A stretch of DNA of 34,081 nt from Bacteroidales bacterium (GTDB lineage: Bacteria; Bacteroidota; Bacteroidia; Bacteroidales; JAAYJT01). Shown one piece after another: positions 24,154 to 32,536 of this stretch (within the stretch, counting starts at the first letter, position 1; every line of letters starts with the position of its first letter). Both the position numbers and the translations under genes were made by a program. The notes below the pieces were generated by a model. That model did not search any database. It worked only from the letters and a program-made list of their open reading frames with translations, and had not been told where the DNA came from. Location of the stretch: positions 1-34,081 of the forward strand of contig JACZJK010000040.1 in assembly GCA_014860575.1 (NCBI GenBank). The letters are read 5' to 3'.

Positions 24154-25632
24154 CTACCTGGGTTCATTGTAATAATCCTCAATTTTACTTCCCCAAACGC
24201 GGTTTCGAGACCTTGATGTATCTTCATAATCAACGCCCCATCCTTCATTGCGGGAATTGATCTTCGACATCCACCTGGGGTTGCTAAGCTCACCAATCAT
24301 TTCCGAATGGAGAAGTTCAAAGTTATTAGTTGCAATATCATGGGTGTAAAACACAAAACGCTTGTTGCGTTGACCATTGATAACATAATAATGCCAGATT
24401 TCGTAAGGATAGCTTGCCGGTTCATCATAACTGCTGTTAATGGAGTTGGGTGGGCCGTATTGTAAATATACTCTGCCCCTGTCGGTTTCATAACCTCTTT
24501 GCACCATTGTTTTAAAGTTGGCATCGGCGCGGCACATTTCTATATAATAATTCTTCCAGGATTCTTCAGGTGATGATTGATCACGTTGCAGCCAGAAGTT
24601 ATAAAAATACTGCTGCATGTTTCTTAAGTTGCCTGAAGTTGCTAGATTGTAGGCAAATTGACGCTCAGAAAAATCTGATATTGGTGACAGTGCTTTTATA
24701 AAATATGCAAGACTGTCAACATCAACTATTTGCTCGGCAAAAGAATTGGTAACATCAACGTGTTCAAAATCCTCTGGCCTTATCTCCAGTTCGGGGTTGC
24801 TGCGCTGAAAGAACACACGGTTAGATGCAAGGGTTTCATTGTGCCGATCCTTTACACTTACTACAAGGAAGTAATTCCCGGAAGGAAGTTTAGATATATC
24901 AAAACTATTTAGAAAAACATTCACCGGCTTGGCACTCTCCCGCTTGAAACGATTATAATCAGACAGTACCCGTCTGCTTTCAAAAGTTTCAATAGAGCTG
25001 ACAATCAAAAATTCTTCACCTTCGCCAAGTGCATTGGAAGCATTGTAAACTTCCGAATAAAACGAAATGTTTTTCATGTGAGAAGGATAAAAGAAGTCAA
25101 CATAAGGATAAATGTTAAAGCCGCTTTTAGTCAGCGGGCCAGGCTCATTGGTCTGTTCAATACGTTCAGCAAGCTGAACCGATGACACAAATAATTCTGC
25201 TTGATTAAAATTAATAGCTATTAGCTCAGAATGATTGAGCGGCTCAAGTGCTTTGGTAGGATCAGAAAGGGAAATATCAAGTACATACTCTCCGCTGGGA
25301 AGTAAGAACCGTTGCTGGTCAATAAAGCTAAATCCAGTTTCGGTAAGTTCATTGATAACCGGGCTTTTTAATTCATATTTTTTGAAATCCTTAATTTGTT
25401 CGTCCTGTTTTAGAACAAGAAGAACCTCAAGGGTAGCCTGGTATTCGTCATTTGCGGTTCCTACAAAGTTAAGGCTGCTGGCATCAACTTGCAGATATGT
25501 TTCAATATACGGCCCATCAATAGGCGACAGAAATGTACTATAGGCAAAATACACCCTGGGATTGTCGGCAACCAAAAGCTTGCTGATAATGATGGCCAAC
25601 AGCAGCAGATTTAATTTTAATGGAGTTTTCAT
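24154..25632 (-). CDS. Secreted GWxTD-domain protein
   Basis: A 492-residue protein starting with a signal peptide (MKTPLKLNLLLLAIIISKLLVA). Residues ~25-290 are a beta-rich region, possibly immunoglobulin-like. The C-terminal ~170 residues form a GWxTD domain with the signature GYETDRGRVYLQYGPP near residue 380, the Trp of the usual GWxTD being Tyr, and YPYEIWHYY downstream. The domain is common in Bacteroidota and related phyla and its biochemical role is unknown to me. A -7 box at 25719-25726 gives an ~80-nt leader. The treS gene follows on the same strand after 256 bp but has its own box. No lipoprotein Cys or T9SS tail is visible. Confidence 0.82.
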   Translation of the reverse strand: MKTPLKLNLLLLAIIISKLLVADNPRVYFAYSTFLSPIDGPYIETYLQVDASSLNFVGTANDEYQATLEVLLVLKQDEQIKDFKKYELKSPVINELTETGFSFIDQQRFLLPSGEYVLDISLSDPTKALEPLNHSELIAINFNQAELFVSSVQLAERIEQTNEPGPLTKSGFNIYPYVDFFYPSHMKNISFYSEVYNASNALGEGEEFLIVSSIETFESRRVLSDYNRFKRESAKPVNVFLNSFDISKLPSGNYFLVVSVKDRHNETLASNRVFFQRSNPELEIRPEDFEHVDVTNSFAEQIVDVDSLAYFIKALSPISDFSERQFAYNLATSGNLRNMQQYFYNFWLQRDQSSPEESWKNYYIEMCRADANFKTMVQRGYETDRGRVYLQYGPPNSINSSYDEPASYPYEIWHYYVINGQRNKRFVFYTHDIATNNFELLHSEMIGELSNPRWMSKINSRNEGWGVDYEDTSRSRNRVWGSKIEDYYNEPR

Positions 25633-25718
25633 TGTTGCTTGGTTTTACGAACCCAGAATCATCTTTTTTATTGCCATACAGCTTATTAAAATGAAAATGG
25701 GTTGGTGGTTATTACCCA

Positions 25719-25726
25719 CAAAAGTA
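25719..25726 (-). promoter_or_regulatory. -7 box of the GWxTD gene
   Basis: The minus strand reads TACTTTTG, matching TAnnTTTG, about 87 nt before the ATG. Confidence 0.5.
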
Positions 25727-25821
25727 CTGATTTTTAAAAAGAAAATCAATTTCTCTTGCCGATGATTTGTTATTTGAACACGAATATTATTGCCGGAGGT
25801 TTCGGAATCAACATAATTTTT

Positions 25822-25829
25822 TAATTTTG
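25822..25829 (+). promoter_or_regulatory. -7 box of tRNA-Ser(UGA)
   Basis: TAATTTTG ends only four bases before the mature tRNA 5' end at 25834, so transcription would start at or very near the tRNA's first base. Confidence 0.6.
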
Positions 25830-25833
25830 CAGC

Positions 25834-25918
25834 GGAGAGATGGCAGAGCGGTCGATTGCGGCGGTCTTGAAAACCGTTGAGGGTAATACCTCCGGGGGTT
25901 CGAATCCCTCTCTCTCCG
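25834..25918 (+). tRNA. tRNA-Ser (anticodon UGA)
   Basis: The acceptor GGAGAGA (25834-25840) pairs with TCTCTCC (25911-25917), discriminator G at 25918. The D arm has GCAGAGCGGTCGATTGC, the anticodon loop is TCTTGAAAA with TGA, a long variable arm is typical of a class II tRNA, and the T arm contains GGTTCGAATCC. CCA is not encoded. Confidence 0.97.
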
Positions 25919-25931
25919 CAAGTACAAAGGT

Positions 25932-25966
25932 AAAGGCTGTTTCTAACACGGAAACAGCCTTTGTTT
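25932..25966 (+). terminator. Terminator after tRNA-Ser(UGA)
   Basis: AAAGGCTGTTTC (25932-25943) and GAAACAGCCTTT (25951-25962) form a perfect 12-bp stem with a 7-nt loop, followed by GTTTGTT. It lies just upstream of the MFS start, so the MFS gene needs its own promoter or read-through. Confidence 0.85.
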
Positions 25967-25988
25967 GTTATAATTATTTCCTGATTTT

Positions 25989-27188
25989 GTGAAGCCTGCA
26001 ACTCACTTTTCTGTTACAAGGAACCTGGCGGCCTTATACTTTATTAAGATCGCCAAATGGATGAATTTTGTCATGCCTGTTATCGTATTGTTCTATCAAT
26101 CGAACGACATGAGCATGCAGGATATTTTTACCCTGAAAGCCATTTATTCATTCACCTTAATGTTTTTTGAGATCCCAACGGGTTATCTTGCAGATAAACT
26201 TGGCCGGCGCACAAGTATTCTTATTGGATCAGTATTGGGTGTTGCCGGCTTCCTGATTTACAGCTTCTCTTTTGGATTCTTTGAGTTTGTGGTGGCAGAA
26301 ATTGCCCTTGGCATAAGCCTGAGCCTGGTTTCGGGTGCAGACTCCGCGATGCTTTACGACACACTCAAAGCGGGTAATCAATCTGATAAATACACCCGGA
26401 TAGAAGGCAAGATTTCATCGGCCGGGAATTTTGCAGAAGCACTTGCCGGAATCATAGGAGGATTGATTGCCGTTGTTTCTTTGCGAACCCCTTTTTACGT
26501 TCAAACATTTGTAGCCGCTTTAGCGATTCCAGCGGCACTAATACTTCGGGAACCGGAAGTAGTTTCACAACGATTGCAAACCGGGTTCATGCAGATTCCG
26601 AAAATTATTAAAGATTCCCTTCATATCAACAAAAAGTTGAAATGGACAATACTGCTGTCGGCGGCTATTGGTGCCAGCACCCTGACTATGGCCTGGTTCG
26701 TTCAGCCGTACTTTATTATGAGTGGGATGGCAGTGGCATGGTTTGGGGTTGGCTGGGCTGTTTTAAACGTTGCTGCCGGCATAGGGGCTTATCATGCCTG
26801 GCGGGTTGAACTAAAAGTCGGTTCAAAATCCATGGTTACACTCATGGTGATCATGCTGGCATCAGGTTTTATAGCAATATCTGTTGTTCCATTTATACCT
26901 GGCTTTATCATTCTCCTTGTTTTTTATATTTTTCGCGGACTGGCAACACCAACCCTACGTAATTATATCAATCAGCATACAGAATCAGAAGTCAGGGCAA
27001 CAGTAATGTCGTTGAGAAATTTTATCATCAGGTTGATTTTTGCTATAGTTGGACCTTTTTTTGGTTGGCTTACCGATGTATATAGCCTTCAAACTGCTTT
27101 TATGATAGCAGGTATATTTTTCGGCGTGATAAGCAGTATCACGTTGTTTTATTTTCTTAAACACTCCGCTTTCGATGCAGGGAAGTGA
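25989..27188 (+). CDS. MFS transporter
   Basis: A 399-residue inner-membrane protein with about 12 hydrophobic helices. The loop GYLADKLGRRTS near residues 66-77 is the major facilitator motif A, and a longer cytoplasmic stretch in the middle (about 190-215) separates the two halves. The start at 25989 is GTG and places the first helix soon after a short N-terminus; no in-frame ATG lies nearer than residue 25. It sits alone between two tRNA-Ser genes on the same strand, directly after a terminator. The substrate is unknown; drug or small-molecule efflux is the usual role of such 12-helix members. Confidence 0.87.
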   Translation: MKPATHFSVTRNLAALYFIKIAKWMNFVMPVIVLFYQSNDMSMQDIFTLKAIYSFTLMFFEIPTGYLADKLGRRTSILIGSVLGVAGFLIYSFSFGFFEFVVAEIALGISLSLVSGADSAMLYDTLKAGNQSDKYTRIEGKISSAGNFAEALAGIIGGLIAVVSLRTPFYVQTFVAALAIPAALILREPEVVSQRLQTGFMQIPKIIKDSLHINKKLKWTILLSAAIGASTLTMAWFVQPYFIMSGMAVAWFGVGWAVLNVAAGIGAYHAWRVELKVGSKSMVTLMVIMLASGFIAISVVPFIPGFIILLVFYIFRGLATPTLRNYINQHTESEVRATVMSLRNFIIRLIFAIVGPFFGWLTDVYSLQTAFMIAGIFFGVISSITLFYFLKHSAFDAGK

Positions 27189-27239
27189 TTTTATAATTGA
27201 GTCAGGAGCAGGAAATATTGCAACTGCTAAAATAGTTCT

Positions 27240-27247
27240 TACTTTTG
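27240..27247 (+). promoter_or_regulatory. -7 box of tRNA-Ser(CGA)
   Basis: TACTTTTG (TAnnTTTG) lies 16 nt before the tRNA 5' end. Confidence 0.55.
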
Positions 27248-27263
27248 CAGTCCTTTTTTATTC

Positions 27264-27350
27264 GGAGAGATGCCAGAGCGGTCGAATGGGGCGGTCTCGA
27301 AAACCGTTGTCCGCGTAGGTGGACCCAGGGTTCGAATCCCTGTCTCTCCG
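27264..27350 (+). tRNA. tRNA-Ser (anticodon CGA)
   Basis: The acceptor GGAGAGA (27264-27270) pairs with TCTCTCC (27343-27349), discriminator G at 27350. The anticodon loop TCTCGAAAA contains CGA. A long variable arm (TGTCCGCGTAGGTGGAC) marks class II, and the T arm has GGTTCGAATCC. CCA is not encoded. Its first 46 bases differ from those of the UGA isoacceptor at only four positions. Confidence 0.97.
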
Positions 27351-27436
27351 CTAAAAAATTCATTATCAATGTGTTACAGCATTGAATTAAGATTTGGTTC
27401 AAGATCAAAATAGAATCTAAAATGCACTTTAAAATC

Positions 27437-27469
27437 AAAAAACCCTGCATTGTAAGGTGCAGGGTTTTT
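27437..27469. terminator. Bidirectional terminator between tRNA-Ser(CGA) and the response regulator
   Basis: CCCTGCA (27443-27449) pairs with TGCAGGG (27458-27464), flanked by A5 and T5 that extend the stem and provide a U tract in either direction. It sits between convergent transcripts. Confidence 0.82.
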
Positions 27470-27506
27470 ACTTTATTGAATCCGTCCCGAAATAGTATGT
27501 CTTGGG

Positions 27507-27911
27507 TTATGCTTTTAACAGATCTTCAACCTTGTTCAGCAGTTGTGCCGCATTAACAGGTTTTTGGAAATAGGCAATATCATCGTAGGACATCATTTCT
27601 ATATCTTCGTCTTCTTCCAGAGGATTTGCTGAGTGGAATATCACGGGAATACTCTGGCGCTGTTCCTTGATAAGCCGGGTTGCCTCAACACCATTTAATT
27701 TGGGCATCATATAATCCATTATTACCAGGTCAATATGATCGGTGTTAAGAAAACTTTCAACAGCAGCCTCACCATCCTGAGCCCAGATTACAGTAGCTTT
27801 TGTCCTCTCAAAAATGGCTTTGAGTAAAACAAAGTTTATCTTTTGATCTTCAGCAATCAGAATTACCTTATTGCCCCAGTCGTAAGATCTGTATGTTGTA
27901 TTATCTTGCAT
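27507..27911 (-). CDS. Single-domain response regulator (CheY-like)
   Basis: A 134-residue stand-alone receiver domain with no output domain. The acidic pocket is Glu21-Asp22, the phospho-acceptor is Asp66 in VIMDYMMP, the Thr/Ser switch position is Ser94 (FHSAN), and the conserved Lys117 is in FQKPV. A histidine kinase should phosphorylate it, and it would act by protein contact or as a phosphorelay intermediate; no kinase gene is nearby. The ten or so extra N-terminal residues are polar. A near-consensus box AATCTTTG lies upstream on the minus strand, with one mismatch. The terminator at 27437-27469 follows it. Confidence 0.93.
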   Translation of the reverse strand: MQDNTTYRSYDWGNKVILIAEDQKINFVLLKAIFERTKATVIWAQDGEAAVESFLNTDHIDLVIMDYMMPKLNGVEATRLIKEQRQSIPVIFHSANPLEEDEDIEMMSYDDIAYFQKPVNAAQLLNKVEDLLKA

Positions 27912-28054
27912 AACTGGTGTTTTTTAAGTACATATTCATTTTAGGTTTTCAAAGATTGTGCCACCTGATTAAGGGGCTGTATTTCAATTGATCATAAATT
28001 TCTAGGTAAAGCTATTGGTTTCATAATGGGACAAGTTTGTATTTTAAGGACATT

Positions 28055-28822
28055 TCAATTGCGGGTAAATACCCATGTGTTGCCTTTTGTTAAACCGTCA
28101 TTAAAATAATATCCGTCATCACTGAAAAGCTTTAATTTCTCTGGGTTTGTTATGCCATTCCTGATGATGTACCCACTCATCAATCCCCGGGCTTTTTTCG
28201 CAAAAAACGAAATAACCTTATACTGTCCGTTTTTGAAATCCTTAAAAACCGGGGTTATAATCTGAACCTCTGATTCTTTGCTATCAACTACTTTGGAGTA
28301 TTCTTCAGAGGCAAGATTCACTAATGTTTTTGCATTGGTTTCGTTAATCACATGCTCAAGATGTGCAGTCACCTTGCTGGTCCAGAATGCATACAGATTT
28401 TTCGACTTGCCAACTTTTAACGGCGTGGCCATCTCAATGCGATAGGGCAATATGCGATCGAGCGGACGTAAAACCCCATAAAGGCCTGAAATTATCCTCA
28501 GGTGCTTTTGCGCAAATTCCAGCTCGGAGTCTGAAAAGTTTTCAGCCTGCAAGCCCTGGTAAACATCTCCTTTGTAAGAGAGTACAGCCGGTTTCCCTTC
28601 AGTACTATGTGCATCTGTGTTCCATACAGAATAGCGGTTCGCATTCAAATCAGCCAATTTTGGACTAACATTCAGAAACCTGGCGAGTTGTTTAGGATTA
28701 TACCGCCTTAGCTCAGCGGCTACAAGTGAAGCTTCCTCAAGATAGAGTGGTAGAGTTGACGAAACATCATTCCTGATGCGATTGAAATCAAGTGTCTTTG
28801 AGGGAGAAAGAATAACGAGCAT
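28055..28822 (-). CDS. yaaA: YaaA family peroxide-stress protein
   Basis: A 255-residue protein of the YaaA/DUF328 family, with the N-terminal signature MLVILSPSKTLDF, then SVWNTD, KGDVYQGL, LRIISGLYGVLRPLDRILPYRIEM and a C-terminal FFAKKARGLMSGYII. The length is normal for the family. In E. coli, YaaA limits DNA damage during peroxide stress by lowering free intracellular iron, and the family binds DNA; the exact reaction is not settled. It lies 91 bp after the AlbA_2 gene on the same strand and could be co-transcribed. No TAnnTTTG box is visible in front of it. Confidence 0.93.
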   Translation of the reverse strand: MLVILSPSKTLDFNRIRNDVSSTLPLYLEEASLVAAELRRYNPKQLARFLNVSPKLADLNANRYSVWNTDAHSTEGKPAVLSYKGDVYQGLQAENFSDSELEFAQKHLRIISGLYGVLRPLDRILPYRIEMATPLKVGKSKNLYAFWTSKVTAHLEHVINETNAKTLVNLASEEYSKVVDSKESEVQIITPVFKDFKNGQYKVISFFAKKARGLMSGYIIRNGITNPEKLKLFSDDGYYFNDGLTKGNTWVFTRN

Positions 28823-28913
28823 AGTGGCTAATGGTTGATCTTGAATGTAAAATGATGTCTGGACGGATGTGAATTTCTTTGCTTAAATAACAATGCCTTA
28901 GGCATAATGTTTT

Positions 28914-29597
28914 TTACCATTTCTTAAATCCTTGCGGATACTTCTCATTCAACGGAAATTCCAGGTTTGGATCCCTGAGCTTATAATAACAGCCGTTTTC
29001 GGTGAGAATTTGCTCAACAATATCAAGGGCAATCAGGTTTGCCAGGGTTTTCTCAGCCTTGTATTTGCTGAGGTTCGCCATACGACAAAACTTTGACAGG
29101 GTCACACTGAAATTTTCATCCAGGTAATGCAGCAGGGTTTTTTCTTTTTCTGTGTAAGCCAGGAAAACACCTTTTATTGCCTTTTTTCTTCGACGTGCCT
29201 GCAGGTAGATGCTGTTGGCCAGCAAATTATGATCATCAACCCTGATGTAGACTTTCCAGTTACCATCTTTGTCGGGTGCATAATGAAGTGTTTCAGAATC
29301 GGGCAAGATGGTGATTTCCAGCACTTTTCTGCCTTCTACAGTCCATTCATGCGTTTGGAAACTGATGGAAGGCCTGCAGTACAGGTTTGCAGCGGCATCA
29401 ACCATATAGTATTCTTCTTCTGAACGCACACCAGCAACCACACCATTATCTTTCACGCCTATCAGCAATGTACCGCCTTCGCTGTTTGTAAAGGCAACGA
29501 GTGAACGCGCAATCTTACGGGAATCGCTGATTTCAAACTTAAAATCAAGATGTTGGCCTTCGCCGCGTTCAATCAGTTTTTTTATGTAGCTGCTCAC
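28914..29597 (-). CDS. AlbA_2 (Schlafen-like) domain protein
   Basis: A 227-residue protein. Residues ~10-130 match the AlbA_2/divergent AAA-4 domain, with GEGQHLDFKFEI, ARSLVAFTNSEGGTLLIGV and KDNGVVAGV, and then a WKVYIRVDDHNLLA strand. The C-terminal ~80 residues are rich in basic and helical segments and look like a winged-helix (LSKFCRMANLSKYKAEKTLANLIALDIV). The start is GTG; the frame is closed by a TAA a few codons upstream with no ATG between. Proteins of this group are proposed nucleotide-binding or transcription regulators, but the function here is unknown. It follows pyrI by 56 bp, so it may belong to the pyrB transcript. Confidence 0.78.
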   Translation of the reverse strand: MSSYIKKLIERGEGQHLDFKFEISDSRKIARSLVAFTNSEGGTLLIGVKDNGVVAGVRSEEEYYMVDAAANLYCRPSISFQTHEWTVEGRKVLEITILPDSETLHYAPDKDGNWKVYIRVDDHNLLANSIYLQARRRKKAIKGVFLAYTEKEKTLLHYLDENFSVTLSKFCRMANLSKYKAEKTLANLIALDIVEQILTENGCYYKLRDPNLEFPLNEKYPQGFKKW

Positions 29598-29653
29598 TTC
29601 AACCCGCTTTTGGTTTTAAACGGGAATAATCAGAATTTGTTTTTAATGGTTGA

Positions 29654-30118
29654 CTACAGAAAAGTCACATTGTCTTTTGCCGTGATTTTTTCACAGTAAT
29701 GACATTGCAGGCGAAGATCGGCCTTGTCAATCACATTGAAGCGGGTAATTATCTTCTCGTGATTGGTGATGCAGTTTGGATTAAAACATTTAACAATCTT
29801 TACAACTTCATCCGGTATTTCAACATTGCGTTTTTCAACGATCTGAAAGTCCCTGATAACAATCATTGTTGCTGTTGGCGCTACCAGTGCAATTTTGTTA
29901 ATTTCATCACTTTTGAAGAATTTGTTGCTTAGTTTCAGTATACCCTTCTGACCATATTTCTGACTGTCGAGGTTCATACCAATCAGTATCTGGCTCTCAT
30001 ATTTTTCGAGGTTCAGGATGCGAACCACCTGGAAAAGGTTGTGAGCGGGTATGTGGTCAATCACGGTGCCATTTTCAATGGCTGACACTTTCAGTTCTTT
30101 TCTTTGATCCTTATTCAT
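29654..30118 (-). CDS. pyrI: Aspartate carbamoyltransferase regulatory subunit
   Basis: A 154-residue regulatory chain of aspartate transcarbamoylase. The N-terminal nucleotide-binding domain includes VSAIENGTVIDHIPA and LNLDSQKYGQKGILK. The C-terminal zinc domain keeps all four cysteines: Cys111 and Cys116 in CFNPNC, Cys139 and Cys142 in CHYC. The chain binds CTP/ATP and carries feedback control to the PyrB trimers in the cytosol. It begins 32 bp after pyrB, so the two are an operon. Confidence 0.97.
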   Translation of the reverse strand: MNKDQRKELKVSAIENGTVIDHIPAHNLFQVVRILNLEKYESQILIGMNLDSQKYGQKGILKLSNKFFKSDEINKIALVAPTATMIVIRDFQIVEKRNVEIPDEVVKIVKCFNPNCITNHEKIITRFNVIDKADLRLQCHYCEKITAKDNVTFL

Positions 30119-30150
30119 TTTAAATGCCTTTTTTTTGTTTTAAACCAAAG

Positions 30151-31056
30151 TTATACTCCCAGAATACTTGCAAGCAACGCCTGGCGGACATAAACTCCAT
30201 TGAGGGCCTGCTCAAAATAATATGCTTGTGGCATATCATCAACATCTTCGCTAATTTCGTTTACGCGAGGCAAAGGATGCAGCACTTTCATATTTTCCCT
30301 GGCTGTTACCAGCATCTTGCTCGAGAGGACATAGGAGTTTTTCACTTTTTCGTATTCAATGGGATCAGAAAATCTTTCTTTCTGTATGCGGGTCATGTAA
30401 ATGATGTCAGCATGGGGAACAGCTTCGCTCAAATCAGTGTATTGATGATAGTTGAGCTGCTTTTCTTTTATATGCATTTTCACTGAGCTTGGCAGTTTCA
30501 ACTCCTGCGGGGAAACAAGATGAAAGGTTGTATTGAAATTGCACAATGCAATAACAAGGGAGTGCACGGTTCGGCCATATTTCAGATCGCCAACAAAAGC
30601 TACGTGGAGGTTATCAAGATGCCCCTGTGTTTTTCTGATTGAATAAAGATCCAACAGGCATTGCGTTGGATGCTGGTTCGCACCATCGCCGGCGTTGATA
30701 ATGGGCACCGATGCGACTTCAGATGCAAAGCGTGCGCTGCCTTCGCGCGGATGGCGCATTACAATCAGATCGCTGTAGTTGCATACCGTTTTTATGGTGT
30801 CTTTTAAGGATTCACCTTTCTGAACACTCGATGAAGCTGAGTCAGTAAATCCGATCACCTTGCCGCCGAGACGGTTCACTGCACTTTCAAAGCTTAGCCT
30901 GGTGCGTGTTGAAGGTTCGAAAAACAGTGTGGCCACTACAAAATTTTCGAGAATTTTCTGCGTGGGATTTTTCTCGAACTCCATCGCCCGATCCAGTATC
31001 CGGATGCTCTCTTCTTTGCTGAAATCATTGATTGAAACTAAACTCCTTTTTTTCAT
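30151..31056 (-). CDS. pyrB: Aspartate carbamoyltransferase catalytic subunit
   Basis: A 301-residue cytosolic enzyme that joins carbamoyl phosphate and aspartate, the first committed step of pyrimidine synthesis. The carbamoyl-phosphate motif STRTR is at residues 49-53, with SSSVQKGESLKDT (the Ser/Lys loop), VMRHPREGSA, INAGDGANQHPTQCLLD, and HPLPRVNEI near residue 260. Length is typical. pyrI follows in the same transcript. No clear TAnnTTTG box is seen; a perfect inverted repeat lies 28-48 bp before the ATG. Confidence 0.98.
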   Translation of the reverse strand: MKKRSLVSINDFSKEESIRILDRAMEFEKNPTQKILENFVVATLFFEPSTRTRLSFESAVNRLGGKVIGFTDSASSSVQKGESLKDTIKTVCNYSDLIVMRHPREGSARFASEVASVPIINAGDGANQHPTQCLLDLYSIRKTQGHLDNLHVAFVGDLKYGRTVHSLVIALCNFNTTFHLVSPQELKLPSSVKMHIKEKQLNYHQYTDLSEAVPHADIIYMTRIQKERFSDPIEYEKVKNSYVLSSKMLVTARENMKVLHPLPRVNEISEDVDDMPQAYYFEQALNGVYVRQALLASILGV

Positions 31057-31083
31057 CTTGTAAATTATTTGTTGATATTCATT

Positions 31084-31104
31084 GGATTATAGCTGACATA
31101 ATCC
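31084..31104 (-). promoter_or_regulatory. Inverted repeat upstream of pyrB
   Basis: GGATTAT-AGCTGAC-ATAATCC is a perfect 7-bp inverted repeat with a 7-nt spacer, 28 bp before the pyrB ATG. It could be an operator or a leader hairpin. No T run follows it on the minus strand. Confidence 0.4.
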
Positions 31105-31161
31105 GGTTTTAAAAGTATAGACTCCTGTCAAAATGGGAGGGTATTGTTAATATTTCTTGAT

Positions 31162-31193
31162 AAAAAAAGCGGCCCGAATGAGCCGCTTTTTTT
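31162..31193 (-). terminator. Terminator of the cyclic-DPG-synthetase-like gene
   Basis: GCGGC (31169-31173) pairs with GCCGC (31082-type partner at 31182-31186), flanked by A7 and T7 that extend the stem. It lies two bases beyond the stop codon at 31196 and could act in both directions. Confidence 0.88.
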
Positions 31194-31195
31194 AA

Positions 31196-32536
31196 TTATT
31201 TCAAATTGTGTTTATTAACAAAATCTGCAAGGACTTCTTTCAGATCGGGTTTGCCGATTTCCTGCAAATCGTAATAAACACGTGTGTTAGGTTTGTCAAT
31301 CTTGATGATGCGGTTAAGATCAATCGGAGTACCGATGATCACTGAATCACATTCTGTATTGGCGATAGTTGCTTCGAGATCCCTGGTTTGTTGTTCTCCA
31401 TATCCCATGGCTGGCAGAAGCGAACCAATGTTTGGATAAGTTTTGAAAGTATCAGCCAACCGGCCAACAACGTAAGGGCGTGGATCAACAATCTCTGCTG
31501 CGCCAAATTTCTGTGCTGCCACAATACCGGCGCCTATTTTCATTTCGCCGTGCGTGAGCGTTGGGCCGTCTTCTACAACGAGTACACGTTTGCCGCGGAT
31601 CAAAGAGGTATCGTCAACCATGATAGGTGAAGCGCCGTCAATTACAATTGCATTGGGATTAACACTTGCAATACTCTGGCGAACCGTCTGAATGTCTTCT
31701 GGGGCTGAAGTATCAATCTTATTTATAACCACAACATCGGCGATTCTTAATACAACCTCGCCCGGATAATAACTTAGCTCGTGGCCTGCGCGATGTGGAT
31801 CGGTAACTGTAACCATCAGGTCGGGTTTGTAGAATGGAAAATCGTTATTTCCGCCGTCCCAAAGCACAACATCACAACCATCCGGATCCTTTTCGGCGGC
31901 ACGCAGTATTGCTTCATAATCAACACCTGCATAAATAACGTTACCGCGAACCACATGTGGTTCATACTCTTCCATTTCTTCAATGGTGCATTCGTGCAGT
32001 TTTAAGTCTTCAACAGTTGCGAACCGTTGCACTTTTTGTTTCACCAAATCGCCGTATGGCATAGGATGGCGAACTGCAACTACTTTTAAACCCTGCTCCA
32101 TGAGTATCTCGATGATACGGCGCGAGGTTTGGCTTTTGCCACACCCAGTTCGGATTGCGCCAACGGCAATTACAGGTTTGGTGCTTTTTACATAAGTATC
32201 ACGAGGACCCAGCAAAACGAAATTGGCTCCGGCTGCGTTTACAATAGCGCTGATTCCCATTACTTTATTGTAGGAAACATCGCTGTAAGAAAACACACAG
32301 TCGTCAATATTATGTTTTTTAATCAGGTCAACAAGTTCATCCTGGGCGTAGATTGGAATACCGTCGGGATAAAGATCTTTTCCGGCCAGTTCGGCAGGGT
32401 ATTTACGCCCGTCAATGTCGGGAATCTGGGCAGCTGTGAAGGCTACCACTTTGTAGGCAGAGTTACCCCGGAAGTACATGTTGAAATTGTGAAAATCCCT
32501 TCCTGCAGCTCCGATGATGATTACTTTCTTCTTCAT
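31196..32536 (-). CDS. Cyclic 2,3-diphosphoglycerate synthetase-like GTPase
   Basis: A 446-residue P-loop protein. The N-terminal ~110 residues look Rossmann-like (KVIIIGAAGRDFHNFN). A P-loop GAIRTGCGKS lies at 126-135 with Lys134, followed by VAVRHPMPYGDL, VLWDGGNNDFPFY, and VVVINKID (NKxD guanine-type motif). This pattern and length fit the family named after the archaeal cyclic 2,3-diphosphoglycerate synthetase, which in methanogens makes a thermoprotectant. Bacterial members are common, but I know of no settled function for them. A clear promoter lies upstream and a terminator downstream, so it is a single-gene unit. The true substrate is open. Confidence 0.82.
   Translation of the reverse strand: MKKKVIIIGAAGRDFHNFNMYFRGNSAYKVVAFTAAQIPDIDGRKYPAELAGKDLYPDGIPIYAQDELVDLIKKHNIDDCVFSYSDVSYNKVMGISAIVNAAGANFVLLGPRDTYVKSTKPVIAVGAIRTGCGKSQTSRRIIEILMEQGLKVVAVRHPMPYGDLVKQKVQRFATVEDLKLHECTIEEMEEYEPHVVRGNVIYAGVDYEAILRAAEKDPDGCDVVLWDGGNNDFPFYKPDLMVTVTDPHRAGHELSYYPGEVVLRIADVVVINKIDTSAPEDIQTVRQSIASVNPNAIVIDGASPIMVDDTSLIRGKRVLVVEDGPTLTHGEMKIGAGIVAAQKFGAAEIVDPRPYVVGRLADTFKTYPNIGSLLPAMGYGEQQTRDLEATIANTECDSVIIGTPIDLNRIIKIDKPNTRVYYDLQEIGKPDLKEVLADFVNKHNLK

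Noticed and set aside
25645-26001. 118-residue minus-strand frame with an ERGIRTPG segment
   Set aside because: It is the antisense translation of tRNA-Ser(UGA) and its terminator. This ERGIRTPG-type peptide is a known artefact of reading serine tRNA genes backwards.
27202-27450. 82-residue minus-strand frame with RQGFEPWVHLRG
   Set aside because: Antisense translation of tRNA-Ser(CGA); same artefact class.
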